Assembly: GCF_032854445.1 (NCBI RefSeq)
Contig: NC_088303.1
Location: 20,591,501-20,655,500, forward strand
From: Liolophura sinensis
Lineage: Eukaryota > Mollusca > Polyplacophora > Chitonida > Chitonidae
Length of the DNA: 64,000 nt
Reading direction: 5' to 3'
Shown here: positions 1-11,098 of the stretch, in pieces
How positions within the stretch are numbered: the stretch's first letter is position 1
Layout of the letters: every line of letters begins with the position of its first letter
Notes under the pieces: generated by a model
Told to the model about the DNA's origin: nothing
Databases searched by the model: none
The model's input: the letters and a program-made list of their open reading frames with translations, nothing else
Translations under genes and position numbers: made by a program

Positions 1-531
1 TACGCAGTTAGGGGCATAACGTTCGTGAGCACATCTGTAAACCCGGTTTCTACCATCACGTCTCTGCAATAGGAATCTGGACTCATCACTGAACCAAATG
101 CGTCGCCAGTTGCGTAGATTCCATGCAGTCACGTTGTTACACCATCGGAAGCGATTGGCGCGATGGTGAGGACGCAGCACGATCCCAACATAGGGCCTCC
201 TGGCTCTCAGTCCATGTTCCCTCAGCCTGTTCCGCACTGTCTGACTTGATATCCTCCTCAGTCCCGGTATGCTGGCTGCTGTGCTTTCAGCTGTAGTGCA
301 AGGGTCACGCAAATGGAGGACCCTTATGTAGCGATCTTGGGCTGCTGTAGTGACACGTGGTCGACCTGAACGCCGACGGTCATTTGTTGTCCCAGTATTG
401 TTGTAGCGGGCAGCAAGCCGTGAAATCGTGCTCTGGCTGACGTGTAGACGCCTAGAAATGGACGATTGGGACTCTCCAGCTTGAAGTCTTCCAATGGCAA
501 TATTTCTTGTGACAGTGTCAAGACGTGGCAT
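1..531 (-). CDS. Tc1-like transposase, N-terminal 177 codons, runs off the window
   Basis: The reverse strand from the ATG at 531 is open without a stop to base 1 (177 codons), about half the usual ~340 residues of a Tc1/mariner transposase. Residues 1-50 form a helix-turn-helix rich in Arg and Ser. The GRPR linker motif of Tc1 transposases is at residues 56-59. A second helix-turn-helix lies at about 92-110. The motif WFSDES at 146-151 carries the first catalytic Asp of the DDE triad (D149). The remaining two catalytic acidic residues lie beyond the window edge. The enzyme would cut and paste its own element at TA dinucleotides. The open frame argues for a fairly young copy. The family is clear from the motifs; whether the copy is active cannot be told. 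Confidence 0.92.
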   Translation of the reverse strand, partial: MPRLDTVTRNIAIGRLQAGESQSSISRRLHVSQSTISRLAARYNNTGTTNDRRRSGRPRVTTAAQDRYIRVLHLRDPCTTAESTAASIPGLRRISSQTVRNRLREHGLRARRPYVGIVLRPHHRANRFRWCNNVTAWNLRNWRRIWFSDESRFLLQRRDGRNRVYRCAHERYAPNCV

Positions 532-862
532 GTTGAATCAGCTTGAAAACACCGCTTGAAAGACGCCGATTTCCGGCCCGAAGTTGCGGTTTTATAGTCA
601 CACACTGCATGATTTCCATGCGTAAGTTCGGCGTGTAAGACTGCACGTGATGCAGTGTGGTGCTGTATTTTTCACTTCTTCCAAAAACGGCCTCCAAACT
701 CAACATTTTCAACCAAGAAATGTTTTGAGGAATAAAATGTGTGCTAACTGTGACTATTAACAATATTAAAACACATTTTGCTCATGAAATGAAGACGAAA
801 TGTATTTATTTCATTTTAAAATAAAACAAAACACCTATGCGTTTCTTTTTTTGGATAGTATA
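1..862 (-). mobile_element. Tc1/mariner DNA transposon, 5' half
   Basis: About 330 bp of non-coding leader separate the transposase ATG (531) from an A/T-rich end at about 838-862. In element orientation this end reads 'tactatccaaaaaaagaaac' and is flanked by TA, as expected for a Tc1-type terminal inverted repeat and TA target site. The other terminus is outside the window, so the inverted repeat cannot be confirmed. The element lies next to a SINE fragment at 870-1010. Confidence 0.7.
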
Positions 863-869
863 TAATGAT

Positions 870-1010
870 ACGAGTCAACCAGTCGTTGCACTATCCCCTT
901 CATGCTGAACGCCAAGCGAGGAAGTTACAACTTCCTCTTTTAAGGTCATAGGTGTTACTCGACCAAGGATTGACCATGGATCTGCCACTCCCGAAGCTTA
1001 ATCTAAAGGC
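870..1010 (-). repeat. tRNA-derived SINE family B, degraded fragment
   Basis: The segment around 890-985 matches the full-length family-B copy at 35244-35544, sharing the block 'cttcatgctgaacgccaagc' and the following 'aggaagttacaacttcctct' almost exactly. The tRNA-like head (near 985-1010) is eroded and the 3' part is missing where the Tc1 element abuts. Confidence 0.75.
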
Positions 1011-1396
1011 TAATTTCTGGTCGACTACTTCACCTGTTAACAGCCATCAGGATCGAGTGTAAGGGTTACCCAAATGGTACCAAATTATGTACACGTAGGT
1101 GAATTAAGAAGCAGTTTTAATCTTTATGTTGAGAAGCGCAACTAATACATGCCTAGAACGTCCGCCACAAAATCTTATATATGTATGATTTTGTCTCGGT
1201 GCGGACGATGTGCGACAAAATTTTGAAGTAAACTCCTTGCCCGAAAGTTTGAATCGCTGTAACCCTCTTTAAATGTAGTAAGTTGGGTTTTGAGATCTTT
1301 CACTCTTTTTATGCTGCATCAAAGTGAATTTACCCATTAACTAAGGCTTAACGGCGAATAATCGTTGAAATCATTTGAAACGTGATAAAAACCTAC

Positions 1397-1624
1397 CGTG
1401 CTCAAACCGATCAGAAATCGAAGGGCAATCACTGCATATGGACTGTAAAGGGCAGAGACTGGTGTGAGGAGTGTGGCGACCACTGTTGTAGTCATGGAGA
1501 CGACAATGACCTGCTTGCCCCCGTACCGTGTGGCTAGATAGCCTCCAAACATGGGTGACATCAAGTAACCGTAATAGTGCGCGGACAAAACCATTCCTTG
1601 TATCTCGTCCGACCAGTCAAGCTC
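1397..1624 (-). CDS. SLC17-type transporter, second exon (TM2-TM4 region)
   Basis: The exon is 228 bp, phase 0 to phase 0, with acceptor ttgctgcag|GAG at 1624 and donor ACG|GTAGGT after 1397. It encodes 76 residues beginning ELDWSDEIQGMVLSAHYYGY. These match the SLC17 signature of an acidic-Trp loop before TM2, then the major-facilitator loop 2-3 motif (GGYLATRYGGK) and a helix ending ALRFLIGL. The protein would move organic anions or phosphate with Na+ or H+ across a plasma, lysosomal or vesicle membrane. Later exons must lie left of the window, with the Tc1 element sitting in the following intron. There are no stops or frameshifts, so I treat it as a functional gene cut by the window edge. 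Confidence 0.82.
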
Positions 1625-1794
1625 CTGCAGCAAAAATATCAATAGGTTATTATTAAAACTGAAAGTTTATATGAATTCCCTTGAAACTAACTTCTATATC
1701 TTCCTAACTTCACTGAGAAACGATGATTCATTTTTCCATACATCTGAACCATCTGTTTTTACGTTTTTATACTTTCATATACCTCTGTAAATGT

Positions 1795-1872
1795 ATTTGG
1801 TTGTTGTTTTGCACCGTACCCAAGAATATTTCACTTAAACGACAGCGGACAGGATTGTGGTGGGAGGAACTG
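1795..1872 (-). repeat. SINE family A fragment in the SLC17 intron
   Basis: The stretch contains the family-A 3' motif (caagaatatttcactta followed by a gacagcgg..cag block and 'tggtgggagg'), diverged from the intact copies at 2700-2965 and 23404-23660. It is an old, truncated copy in reverse orientation. Confidence 0.7.
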
Positions 1873-2012
1873 TAAAAGTGGGGATAGAAGCCAAGTAAAC
1901 TCTTCTCTCTCCATTACGTATATATTTATAGGTAACTATTCTAATAAATCGTGCCGGGGAACAAAACTTGCTGGTCGCAGTCATTAACTACACCGTATGT
2001 TTCACTACTTAC

Positions 2013-2257
2013 CCGTGATTTGTTGTTGGCCATTTGCCATAAGCCTTCGTCACTTCCAGTAATTTCCCGATGAGAACCACTGACTCCGCCTTTCTCTGGG
2101 AACATACAGACAAGGGCCATGCTGATTGCTTGTCGGAGCGTGAACATTACTGCTGTTCCCCAAAAACATACGTGGGCAACCATCCACCTGCATGACGTTA
2201 CCACTGGCCACCTCTGTTTTACCTTTGGGCTTTGCGGCAGTAAAGTTCCATGTTTCA
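2013..2257 (-). CDS. SLC17-type anion/phosphate transporter, N-terminal exon (first transmembrane segment)
   Basis: On the reverse strand this exon encodes a short cytoplasmic N-terminus. It is followed by the CRW...FWGTAVMFTLRQAISMAL segment, which matches transmembrane helix 1 of the SLC17 (sialin / type I phosphate / vesicular glutamate transporter) branch of the major facilitator superfamily. A luminal loop follows, with an NKS glycosylation sequon near the exon end. The donor at 2012 (CACGG|GTAAGT) is strong. The acceptor after 2257 (tttttcaacag) is a reasonable but unproven choice; a start upstream in another exon is likely. The exon ends in phase 0 and joins the phase-0 exon at 1624-1397 across a 388-bp intron. 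The exact SLC17 member cannot be assigned from this part. Confidence 0.75.
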
Positions 2258-2339
2258 CTGTTGAAAAATATAGTTTTGAGAACATGTTAACCATAGAGAA
2301 GGTCTTTACAACGCACAACACCTAACCATACCGAAGTTT

Positions 2340-3480
2340 TCACTCTGTAAAACACCTAATCAAGTTCTGGCATCCACACCGAAAGCCTTTATACTGTACC
2401 ACACTCCTGTCATCAACACAGAGAGCCTGAACACTGTACCGCAAGCAAACAATTCTTGTCATCCATACCGAAAGTCTTCAAAATGTGCCACAATCAATCA
2501 TGTCCTGTCATCCACACCGAAAGTCTTCACACTGCACCACAATCAATCATGTCCTATCATCAACACATAGAGAATGCAAACTGTACCGCAACCAGTGCAG
2601 TGCAGTCATCAACACGGAAAGTCTTCACAATGTTCAACAATTAATCATGTCCTATCATCAACACCAATAGCCTGAAGACTGTACCGCAATCAAACAAGTG
2701 GGGCCTCCGTGGCTCAGTTGGTTAGCGCGCTAGCGCAGCGTAATGACCCAGGAGTCTCTCACCAATGCGGTCGCTGTGAGTTCAAGTCCAGCTCATGCTG
2801 GCTTCCTCTCCGGCCGTATGTGGGAAGGTCGGACAGCAACCTGCGGATGGTCGTGGGTTTCCCCCCGGGCTCTGCCCGGTTTCCACCCACCATAATGATG
2901 GCCGCCATCGTATAAGTGAAATATTCTTGAGTACGGCGTAAAAACACCAATCAAAAAAATCAATCAATCAAACAAGTCTTGTCATCCATACCGAAAGTCT
3001 AAACAATGTGCCACGCTCAATCATATCCTATCATCAACACCGAGAGCCTGCACATTGTACCGCAACGAGTGCATTACAGTCATCAACACCGAAAGTCTTC
3101 ACTATATTAAACACTCAGTCATGTTCTATCATTAACACAGAGAGCCACTGTACAGCAATCAGTCTTGTCATCCATTCTGAAAGTCTTCACAATGTGCCAC
3201 ACTCAAGCATGCCCTATCATCAACACCGAGAGACTGCACACTTTACAGCAATCAATCTTGTCACCCATACCGAAAGTCTTCACAATGTGCCACACTCAAG
3301 CATGTCCCATCATCAACACCGAGAGCCTGCACACTTTACAGCAATCAATCTTGTCATCCATACTGAAAGTCTTCACAATGTGCCACACTCAAGCATGTCC
3401 TATCATCAACACCGAGAGCTTGCACACTTTACAATCTTGTCATCCATACCGAAAGTCTCCACAATGTACGGTGCCACGCC
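2340..3480 (+). repeat. 46-bp tandem repeat organised as ~93-bp dimers
   Basis: Diverged units of about 46 bp alternate between a form with 'tgtcatccataccgaaagtc' and a form with 'catcaacaccgagagcctg'. The best-preserved part (3160-3450) repeats with an exact 93-bp period (for example 3251 and 3344). Because 93 is divisible by three, a 228-codon open frame appears at 3008-3694 and shorter ones elsewhere. Their translation is simply the repeat read through and has no recognisable domain. The array is split by a SINE at 2700-2965. Confidence 0.85.
2700..2965 (+). mobile_element. tRNA-derived SINE family A, full length with 12-bp target duplication
   Basis: The element starts with a tRNA-like head containing an A-box (tggctcagttgg, 2710-2721) and a B-box (gagttcaagtcc, 2778-2789). 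A conserved body follows (cggatggtcgtgggtttcc ... gccgccatcgtataagtgaa) and it ends in the 'acaccaatcaa(aaa)tcaatca' tail. It is flanked by a perfect 12-bp duplication, aatcaaacaagt, at 2688-2699 and 2966-2977. It is the reference copy for all other family-A matches in this window. Confidence 0.95.
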
Positions 3481-5004
3481 TAAACTATGTCGTGTTGACC
3501 ACACACAAACTATTCACACTGTACCACACATAATCATGTGCTACAGCAAGACTGGTCCTGTCAATGTCAATTACCACAGCAAACCTCTTGACACTATAAG
3601 GATACTGTTTCCTGCTCATATCATACTTGAAGTCCTTGCAACACAAATCAAGTTTTTGACTTTCATTAGCTTTAAAGCAGAGGAGTATTTATAAATTCAA
3701 AGTTCCAAGATGCATTAACTTATTCACCGCTAACAGTCTCAGCCAGAATACACGATATACACATGAATACCAAAAAGAGGGCTATGGACCAGTCTTGGGC
3801 ATATTTAGGAATTGTTAGATAAAATAAAAAATGAATTTCCGAAGGGTTGTTTTCTGTACTCACAGCTTAAACTGTCCTGATCTGTGGAGATCGTGCCATA
3901 TGTGTCAGCCATTTTGAATATGTGAAGTCACGAGCTCATCTGGAAATGACGTCTTGCCGTGTCACTTTAACGACTGCTAATACATGATACATCCTCATGG
4001 TTCTGACTTTAGGACACTCTATTGCTGTACAAACCAGGAACACTTAATGCGAACTAACATTAGGTGTGTTAGCATTACCTCCTTTGGCGGAGGTGTAGCA
4101 GCTGTATGCATTACACCAAAAAAGTAGGCCTGTACTTTTCATACAGCGACAGAGAAAGAAAGCCTCTCACGAATCACAATTAAGCTCTTTTAGAAATTAT
4201 CACAACAAAATAATATGAAAATGTTTGTCATTGTGTTTTATTAAATATTGTTTAGACACAGCTACCCGATGACATCCACGCCAGCTTGCACCAGCTTCCT
4301 AGAGTACATATGGATGACGCAAACTGTACTAGCTTGTTAAATTTTCTCAATCACGCTTTGGGCCTACCCACCGGCGTGTTTGAAACGCATTCCAAGAACG
4401 CCTGGAACAGGAAGAGTGCTAAATTCAAACATATCAAAATCCGTTAATAAAATCTTTGTCCTCGTAATATACTTAGTCATCTTCACGTAGAACAGCTGCA
4501 GTTATTTTCGATTAATTCATCCACATTAAAGGGAAACCGAAAGTGGAAATTATTCCCGTTGTCGCTGTTCTGTTACGGGAAAATCCGCGTACACAGCCAA
4601 GCTACAATGAACTTGACCACTGTCACTGTAAATTTCATGCCTATAAATGGATACACAGGCATGTGTGTAATTAGGCCGGGCGTATACTCGTTTCTGAACA
4701 GATTTACAGTTGGTGACTTTTGTGAAAGTTGCAGAACAGCCGCGAGTGAAACGAAGCCCACTTATTGGTCTGAGGTTGCCATCATAAGAAGTGACATATA
4801 TGAGCACGGTGTAAAACTGCTATGAAATAAATAAATAAAATAAATAAATACTGGTCTGAACACAAAGCTTAGAAATGTAGACACAGAAAGAGAAGAGAAT
4901 GGAAATAGACATCACAAAGTGTAACAATGAAGTGTTTAAAGATTAATGCATTAATAGTAAAAAGTAAAGTAATAACAACATTGTAGAAAAGTGTCCGTTG
5001 TGAA
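3481..5004. other. No supported gene
   Basis: After the tandem array there is A/T-rich unique sequence. The only long open frames (about 88 codons at 4559-4825 plus, overlapped by similar minus frames) have no recognisable domain, splice context or repeat relation. A (aaat)n run is present near 4823-4850. Confidence 0.5.
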
Positions 5005-5334
5005 ACTTTGATAACGTCAGCGTACCTCACCAACTACAGCCTCTAGATCTGTACACGTATACAATACACGTGTGTCACAGCCATGTTAGTGGACCTCATC
5101 AGCCACAGTCACTAGTTCTGTATACGTTTACAACAGACATGCGTTGCAGCCACGTCAGTAGAGCTCACCAGCCATATTCTCTAGCCCTGCACACGTATAT
5201 ATACAATAGTCGTGTGTTACAGCCACGTCAGCGTACCTAACCAGGTATAGCCTCTATTCCTGTACACGTATATATACAGTAGACGTGTGTCACAGCCACG
5301 TTAGTATACCACACAAACTACAGCCTCTAGCCGT
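5005..5334 (+). repeat. ~70-bp minisatellite, left block
   Basis: Four to five diverged units of 68-73 bp carry the recurring parts cgtacctcacc, cagcctctag, gtacacgtatata and acgtgtgtcacagccacg. The last unit stops at 'gtgtacac' and passes directly into the (CA)n(TA)n tract. The same unit in the same orientation resumes at 34590. Confidence 0.85.
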
Positions 5335-5336
5335 GT

Positions 5337-5422
<86 letters not shown>
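5335..5422. repeat. (CA)n(TA)n microsatellite
   Basis: About 25 bp of alternating AC are followed by about 62 bp of alternating TA. The position corresponds to the 'acacgtatatata' part of the adjoining minisatellite unit. Confidence 0.97.
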
Positions 5423-5427
<5 letters not shown>

Positions 5428-5439
5428 AAAATTGTACCA

Positions 5440-5840
5440 TTGGGTGACCGATTGGGGTTTCACAGTGTCATTGAGGCGACCCTTTTCATTAGGGCGACCA
5501 CTGCTGGTCGCCTTAATGTTTGTCCTTATGATTTGTAAAGCCAGGCCCAGATTTGAATGATATAGAAGACTGACAGTGTTGGTTATGAAGTATGAAAGTT
5601 ATGAAGCCACTTTTTGACGTCCTACCTTCTGCTTTTATCCAGTTTTATTCACTTCTAAAATGAATGGTGTATATCTGGCCAATGGTAAAAAGATGACATT
5701 TAGGCGACCACTAAAACTTCTTGTCTTTCACTGGACTTCTCATGTATATGTGGTAAATAACATGCCTGGTTATGCCATTTTTTATGCCCCATGTTATTAT
5801 TGGCTTTTAGTGGAGAAAGTTCCTTGTCTAAGTTTTTTTT
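5440..5840 (+). repeat. gcgacc-motif region, left edge of the central block
   Basis: Repeated short motifs are seen: 'tcattgaggcgacc', 'tcattagggcgacc', 'tggtcgcctt' and 'gacatttaggcgacc'. They match, mostly in inverted orientation, motifs at 33310-34510 just inside the second (TA)n tract. No coding potential is seen; the 60-codon frame at 5660-5842 is featureless. Confidence 0.6.
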
Positions 5841-6098
5841 AACATATATACGTTATCGGGGGTAAAACTCGGCACCGTGCAACGACTATTGGCAGTGCTG
5901 TCACGAGACTGTCTCGCACGTTTCAACAGCCAGGTTTAATGACGCGATGCACAAGATACGAGTCTGTCTTAGAGTTGCGGAAGAGTTTGGACTGGGCAGC
6001 CGCCATCCATGAGGAGAACGTCCACGAGGAGAACGGACATCCATGAGCAGAACGGAACAAGTAACTTGTTCGTTTACGAATAATTGGGAAAGGTACGA

Positions 6099-6134
6099 GA
6101 CTATAGGCCTGTATATTTATATAGGCCTATAGTC
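6099..6134. repeat. Perfect 12-bp inverted repeat (hairpin) in the left spacer
   Basis: The arms gactataggcct (6099-6110) and aggcctatagtc (6123-6134) are separated by a 12-nt A/T loop. A related 'cctataggcctat' occurs in the right spacer near 21945-21957, supporting a shared origin of the two spacers. Confidence 0.8.
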
Positions 6135-6277
6135 GAGCAGATAAATTCTCAACACTTTAAACCCCTTATTATCCGAAAACACAGACATTACTGTAACCCT
6201 GAAGACCTTCTCTAATGTGTCATTGTTAATTAGTAACCTAATAGTCCTCCATCACTAACTTGAAGAAAAAATATTAA

Positions 6278-8855
6278 AGATCCACGAGGAGGACCTTGCC
6301 TAGTTCACCTCCCCATAGGTATAAAGTATAACATCCACGAGGAGGACGCTGGCTAATTTACCTTCCTACTGGCATAAGATACAACATCGACGAGAAGGAC
6401 AGTGGCTAATTTACCTTCCTCCAGGTAAAAGGTACAACATCCACGAGGAGGACGGTGGCTAATTTACCCTCATATAGGTATAAAGTACAACATCCACGAG
6501 GAGGACGGTGGCTAATTTACCTTCCTATAGCCATAAAGTACAACATCCACGAGGAGAACGGTGCCTAATTTACCTTCCTACTGGTATAAAATTCAACATC
6601 CATGAGGAGGACGGTGGCCAATTTACCTCCATGTAGGTATAAGGTACAACATCCACGAGAAGGACGGTGGCTAACGTACCTCCATGTAAGCATGAGGTAC
6701 AACATCCACGAGGAGGACGGTGGCTAATTTACCTTCATATAGCCATAAAGTACAACATCCACGAGGAGGACGGTGGCTAATTTACCTTCATGTAGGTATA
6801 AAGTACAACATCCATGAGGAGGACGGTGGCTAATTTACCTTCCTACATGTATAAAATTCAACATCCACGAGGAGGACGGTGACCAGTTTACCTTCCTATA
6901 AGTATAGAGTACAACATCCACGAGGAGGACGGTGACTAGTTTACCTTTCTATAGGTATAAAGTTCAACATCCACGAGGAGGTCGGTGACTAGTTTACCTT
7001 CCTACTGGTATAAAGTACAACATCCACGAGGAGGACGATGGCTAGTTTACCTTTCTGGAGGTGTCAGGTACAACATCCACGAGGAGGACGGTGCCTAATT
7101 TACCTTCCTACTGGTATAAAGTACAACATCCATAAGGAGGACGGTGGCTAATTTACCTTCCTACTGGTATAAAATTCAACATCCACGAGGAGGACGGTGG
7201 CTAATTTACCTTCCTACATGTATAAAATTCAAGAAAACAAAAGGACAGTGGCTGATTTACCTTCCTATATACAACATCCACGAGGAGGACGGTGACTAGT
7301 TTACCTTTCTATAGGTATAAAGTTCAACATCCACGAGGAGGACGGTGACTAGTTTACCTTCCTACTGGTATAAAGTACAACATCCACGAGGAGGACGGTG
7401 GCTAGTTTACCTTTCTGGAGGTGTCAGGTACAACATCCACGAGGAGGACGGTGCCTAATTTACCTTCCTACTGGTATAAAGTACAACCTCCATAAGGAGG
7501 ACGGTGGCTAATTTACCTCCATGTAGGTATAAGGTACAACATCCACGAGGAGGACGGTGGCTAACTTACCTTCATATAGGTATAAAGTACAACATCCACG
7601 AGGAGGACGGTGACTAGTTTACCTTTCTATAGGTATAAAGTACAACATCCACGAGGAGGACGGTGGCTAATTTACCTTCCTACATGTATAAAATTCAACA
7701 AAACAAAAGGACGGTGGCTGATTTACCTTCCTATATACAACATCCACGAGGAGGACGGTGACTAGTTTACCTTCCTACTGGTATAAAGTACAACATCCAC
7801 GAGGAGGACGGTGGCTAGTTTATATTTCTATAGGTATAAAGTACAACATCCACGAGGAGGACGGTGACTAGGTTACCTTCCTATAGGTATAAAGTTCAAC
7901 ATCCACGAGGAGGGCGGTGGCTAGTTTACCTTCCTATAGGTATAAAGTACAACATCCACGAGGAGGACGGTGACTAGTTTACCTTTCTGTAGGTATAAAG
8001 TTCAACATCCACGAGGAGGACGGTGGCTAGTTTACCTTCCTACTGGTATAAAGTACAACATCCACGAGGAGGACGGTGACTAGTTTACCTTTCTGTAGGT
8101 ATAAAGTTCAACATCCACAAGGAGGACGGTGGCTAGTTTACCTTCCTACTGGTATAAAGTACAACATCCACGAGGAGGACGGTGGCTAATTTACCTTCCT
8201 ACATGTATAAAATTCAACATCCACGAGGAGGACGGGGACTAGTTTACCTTTCTATAGGTATAAAGTTCAACATCCACGAGGAGGACGGTGGCTAGTTTAC
8301 CTTTCTGGAGCTGTCAGGTACAACATCCACGAGGAGGACGGTGCCTAATTTACCTTCCTACTGGTATAAAGTACAACATCCACGAGGAGGACGGTGGCTA
8401 ATTTACCTCCATGTAGGGATAAGGTACAACATCCACGATGAGGACGGTGGCTAACTTACCTCCATGTAAGCATGAGGTACAACATCCATGAGGAGAACGG
8501 TGGCTAATTTACATTCCTACTGGTATAAAGTACAACATCCATGAGGAAGACGGTGGTTAAGTTGCTTTCCCATACGTATAAGGTACCACATCCACGAGGA
8601 GGACGGTGGAAAATGTATCTTCCTATAGTTATAAAGTACAACATCCACGAGAAGGAGAGTGGCTAATTAACCTTTCTACATGTATAAAATTCAACATCCA
8701 CGAGGAGGACGGTGACCAGTTTACCTTCCTATAGCTATAGAGTACAACATCCATGAGAAGGACGGTGGCTGATTTACCTTCCTATAGGTATAAAGTTCAA
8801 CCTTTATAGGTATAAAGTTTTCCATCCTTCAGGTATGCAGTACAACATTGATGAT
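6278..8855 (+). repeat. 53-bp satellite array, left arm (direct orientation)
   Basis: There are roughly 48 copies of a 53-bp unit with the invariant core 'catccacgaggaggacggtg', followed by 'gctaatttaccttcctat' and 'aggtataaagtacaa'. Units differ by point changes. A composite variant with 'aaacaaaagga' occurs twice, near 7232 and 7690, showing that multi-unit blocks were duplicated. There are no long open frames, as 53 is not a multiple of three. Confidence 0.97.
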
Positions 8856-11098
8856 TACCAAATTAACTTCTAATAAAGATTTAACTGATTGATTGACACA
8901 CACTTATGAGGACAATAGATAAGTTATATGTCGTTTTGGTACAGCTAAAATCTATATGCGGAGGACTGTTGCCTTGTTTATTTCTGAGAAATATATATAA
9001 CATATAATGTATAAGTATGTATGTAAGGTGATGGATACCAGGGTTTGTTACATGTTTAGGAAACTTTTTTAAAACTAAGTATTAACCCGATTTGAATGGA
9101 AGCCCTATAAGTTATATAATAGCTCTTCGCCAGCCTGATCACACTTGTGTGGTAATTAATTATAGGTTGTTTATTGTTACTTAGAATTGTTATATGTTTT
9201 ATGTACATGATTATTATTATTGCTTTATTCTGTGTACAGTAAACTTCTGACGCTTAATGTTGTAATCCCTTTTGATCTCTGCCTGTGCATAGCTGTTCAC
9301 AGCGCTCTTGTTGTCAATTAACGTTCAATGGCCATTTAATTAGTATGTAAAAACTTGCAGAGATAAAGCCTGGCGAATTGTTACGCTCAGTTCCTTGATA
9401 AGGACAAACAAGGTCTTTGCTGCTGTTGTATAGCCTTATTTATAACCCCAAAAATACACATATGTAGCTTGAGACCATAATTTGTAAAGTGCGAAAAACA
9501 TTGAATATTTAAGAAAGCTTATTTTGCCAAAGATATCAAGTAAGTTTTTCAGAGTTTGCTTCTTAACACACCCTACACATTATTTCCTCTTATGGCAGAG
9601 AAAGGTTCAAGCGTCTAAATTCTGTGTCTGACCTCTGACTTTCATGCATGACCCAGTTTATTTTGTTATACCGCAGAAGCTTACATCCACATATATCAGA
9701 TTTCACTGGTGGACAAGTGATCGCCCGCTTTATTGCTCCGGAATTCTCTAAGTGAAAACATTTAACTTGAAACTACGTTAGGCGTCTCCATCGTATAGGG
9801 TTTTCATATGTGGCGCTACCATAAAGTTACTTGCTTTATTTATGTATTTATTTATTTGATTATTGTTTAACGCCATATTCTCTTTAGGACACATGGTCTG
9901 TTTATTCACAACCTAATGTATATAACATCCTAGCCCAGCAAACCACGGTGGAATTTTTAGAAAGACAATATAGTCCTCAGACTTAAAAAGGAATTCAGAC
10001 TTATCTCCTTGTCAAGGAAATCTGTCAGCTATAACTTTCTCATACCCAGAATTGTTTTCTTTGACCTAAGCAAGATGCATTTATTACTACTATTATTAAG
10101 TTTTAAAAAATAAAATGATCAGAATCATAAAAATCCACACATCACAAAATATTTCTTAACAAATATGTGTACAGGCAAAAGAATGCAACAATACAGGTGT
10201 ATGTAAATATACCGTCAATGTAATTATTTAACTCAATTCGCATTAAAATTTGCCTTTCCCTGCCCGACAACCAAGTAGCGGAAGATCCATGTATAATACA
10301 ATATGAATTTGGGGTCGGGCTTTTTGAAGAGCGCTTTGATTTTATTCATACAATGAATGAAATCCTCATGAAATGGCTGAAAAGGAAGTATGTCAAGCAA
10401 ATACCATTTCATTTGTACTACCTAGCACATTGGGCCGACTATAGTGCTTGAAAGTCATATCTGCAGTGTCGTGATAACTTTTGTTATGGTTGAAGAATTT
10501 AAAATGTACTTCGGACCAATATCTTTATCTTAGAAATTAAGTAGGACTATTTTATTTTGTTCATATGGACATGTTGTCTCACATGAATGATCTTGATGTC
10601 TCCTTATCCCAGTTTACTTGGAATTCGACGGTGGAGAGTTATTTCCGGAAAAATTAACGAGTTCTATCATGTACGAGTTTGTTTATGTTTTTCGGACGCC
10701 AGAGAAATACAATATTTGGAATAACTCGATGTTGATAGAGGTATAAATGATTTTCTAATTCGATTATAGGATAAAACATTTCCAGTTAAAGTTAAAAGCG
10801 TGGAGTTTCTAAGAACATTCAGTGTATAGGCCTGCTCTTTCTACGCTTTTATACCTCCGTGCATCACTTGCCACAATGTCTAAACAAAACAAATTTATGG
10901 GTAACTTTCGTGTGTCTGGACCGTGGAAAGCTGAGGTGGCGGTGTGTTTGTAAACACAGTTTCCCATCGCATGTCTGCTGAAGTAATACTATCTCAGGGT
11001 GACTTGTTAGCTTTGCAGTTTGGCTAATGTAGTACATAGCTTTTATAAAAGCTTTCCACTTTTCCGACGAGTTTATTTCTGGACGCTGCAATGTAACA
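8856..11098. other. Left non-coding part of the KDZ element core
   Basis: A/T-rich sequence without a convincing gene. A weak SINE family-A remnant (tttaacgccatattctc..) lies near 9855-9895. The A of the probable first transposase ATG is at 11099. Confidence 0.5.

Noticed and set aside
2709-2967. Intact tRNA gene at the SINE head
   Set aside because: A- and B-boxes are present, but the sequence continues into a SINE body with target duplications and a tail; the cloverleaf is not maintained.
3008-3694. 228-codon open frame in the 93-bp repeat
   Set aside because: Translation is only the tandem repeat read through; the frame exists because the period is divisible by three, and there is no start or splice context.
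4559-4825. 88-codon open frame with opposing frames on the other strand
   Set aside because: No recognisable domain, no splice sites or regulatory context; length is within chance expectation.
6278-8855. CRISPR-like array
   Set aside because: The whole 53-bp unit repeats with no unique spacers; it is a eukaryotic satellite with an inverted partner array.
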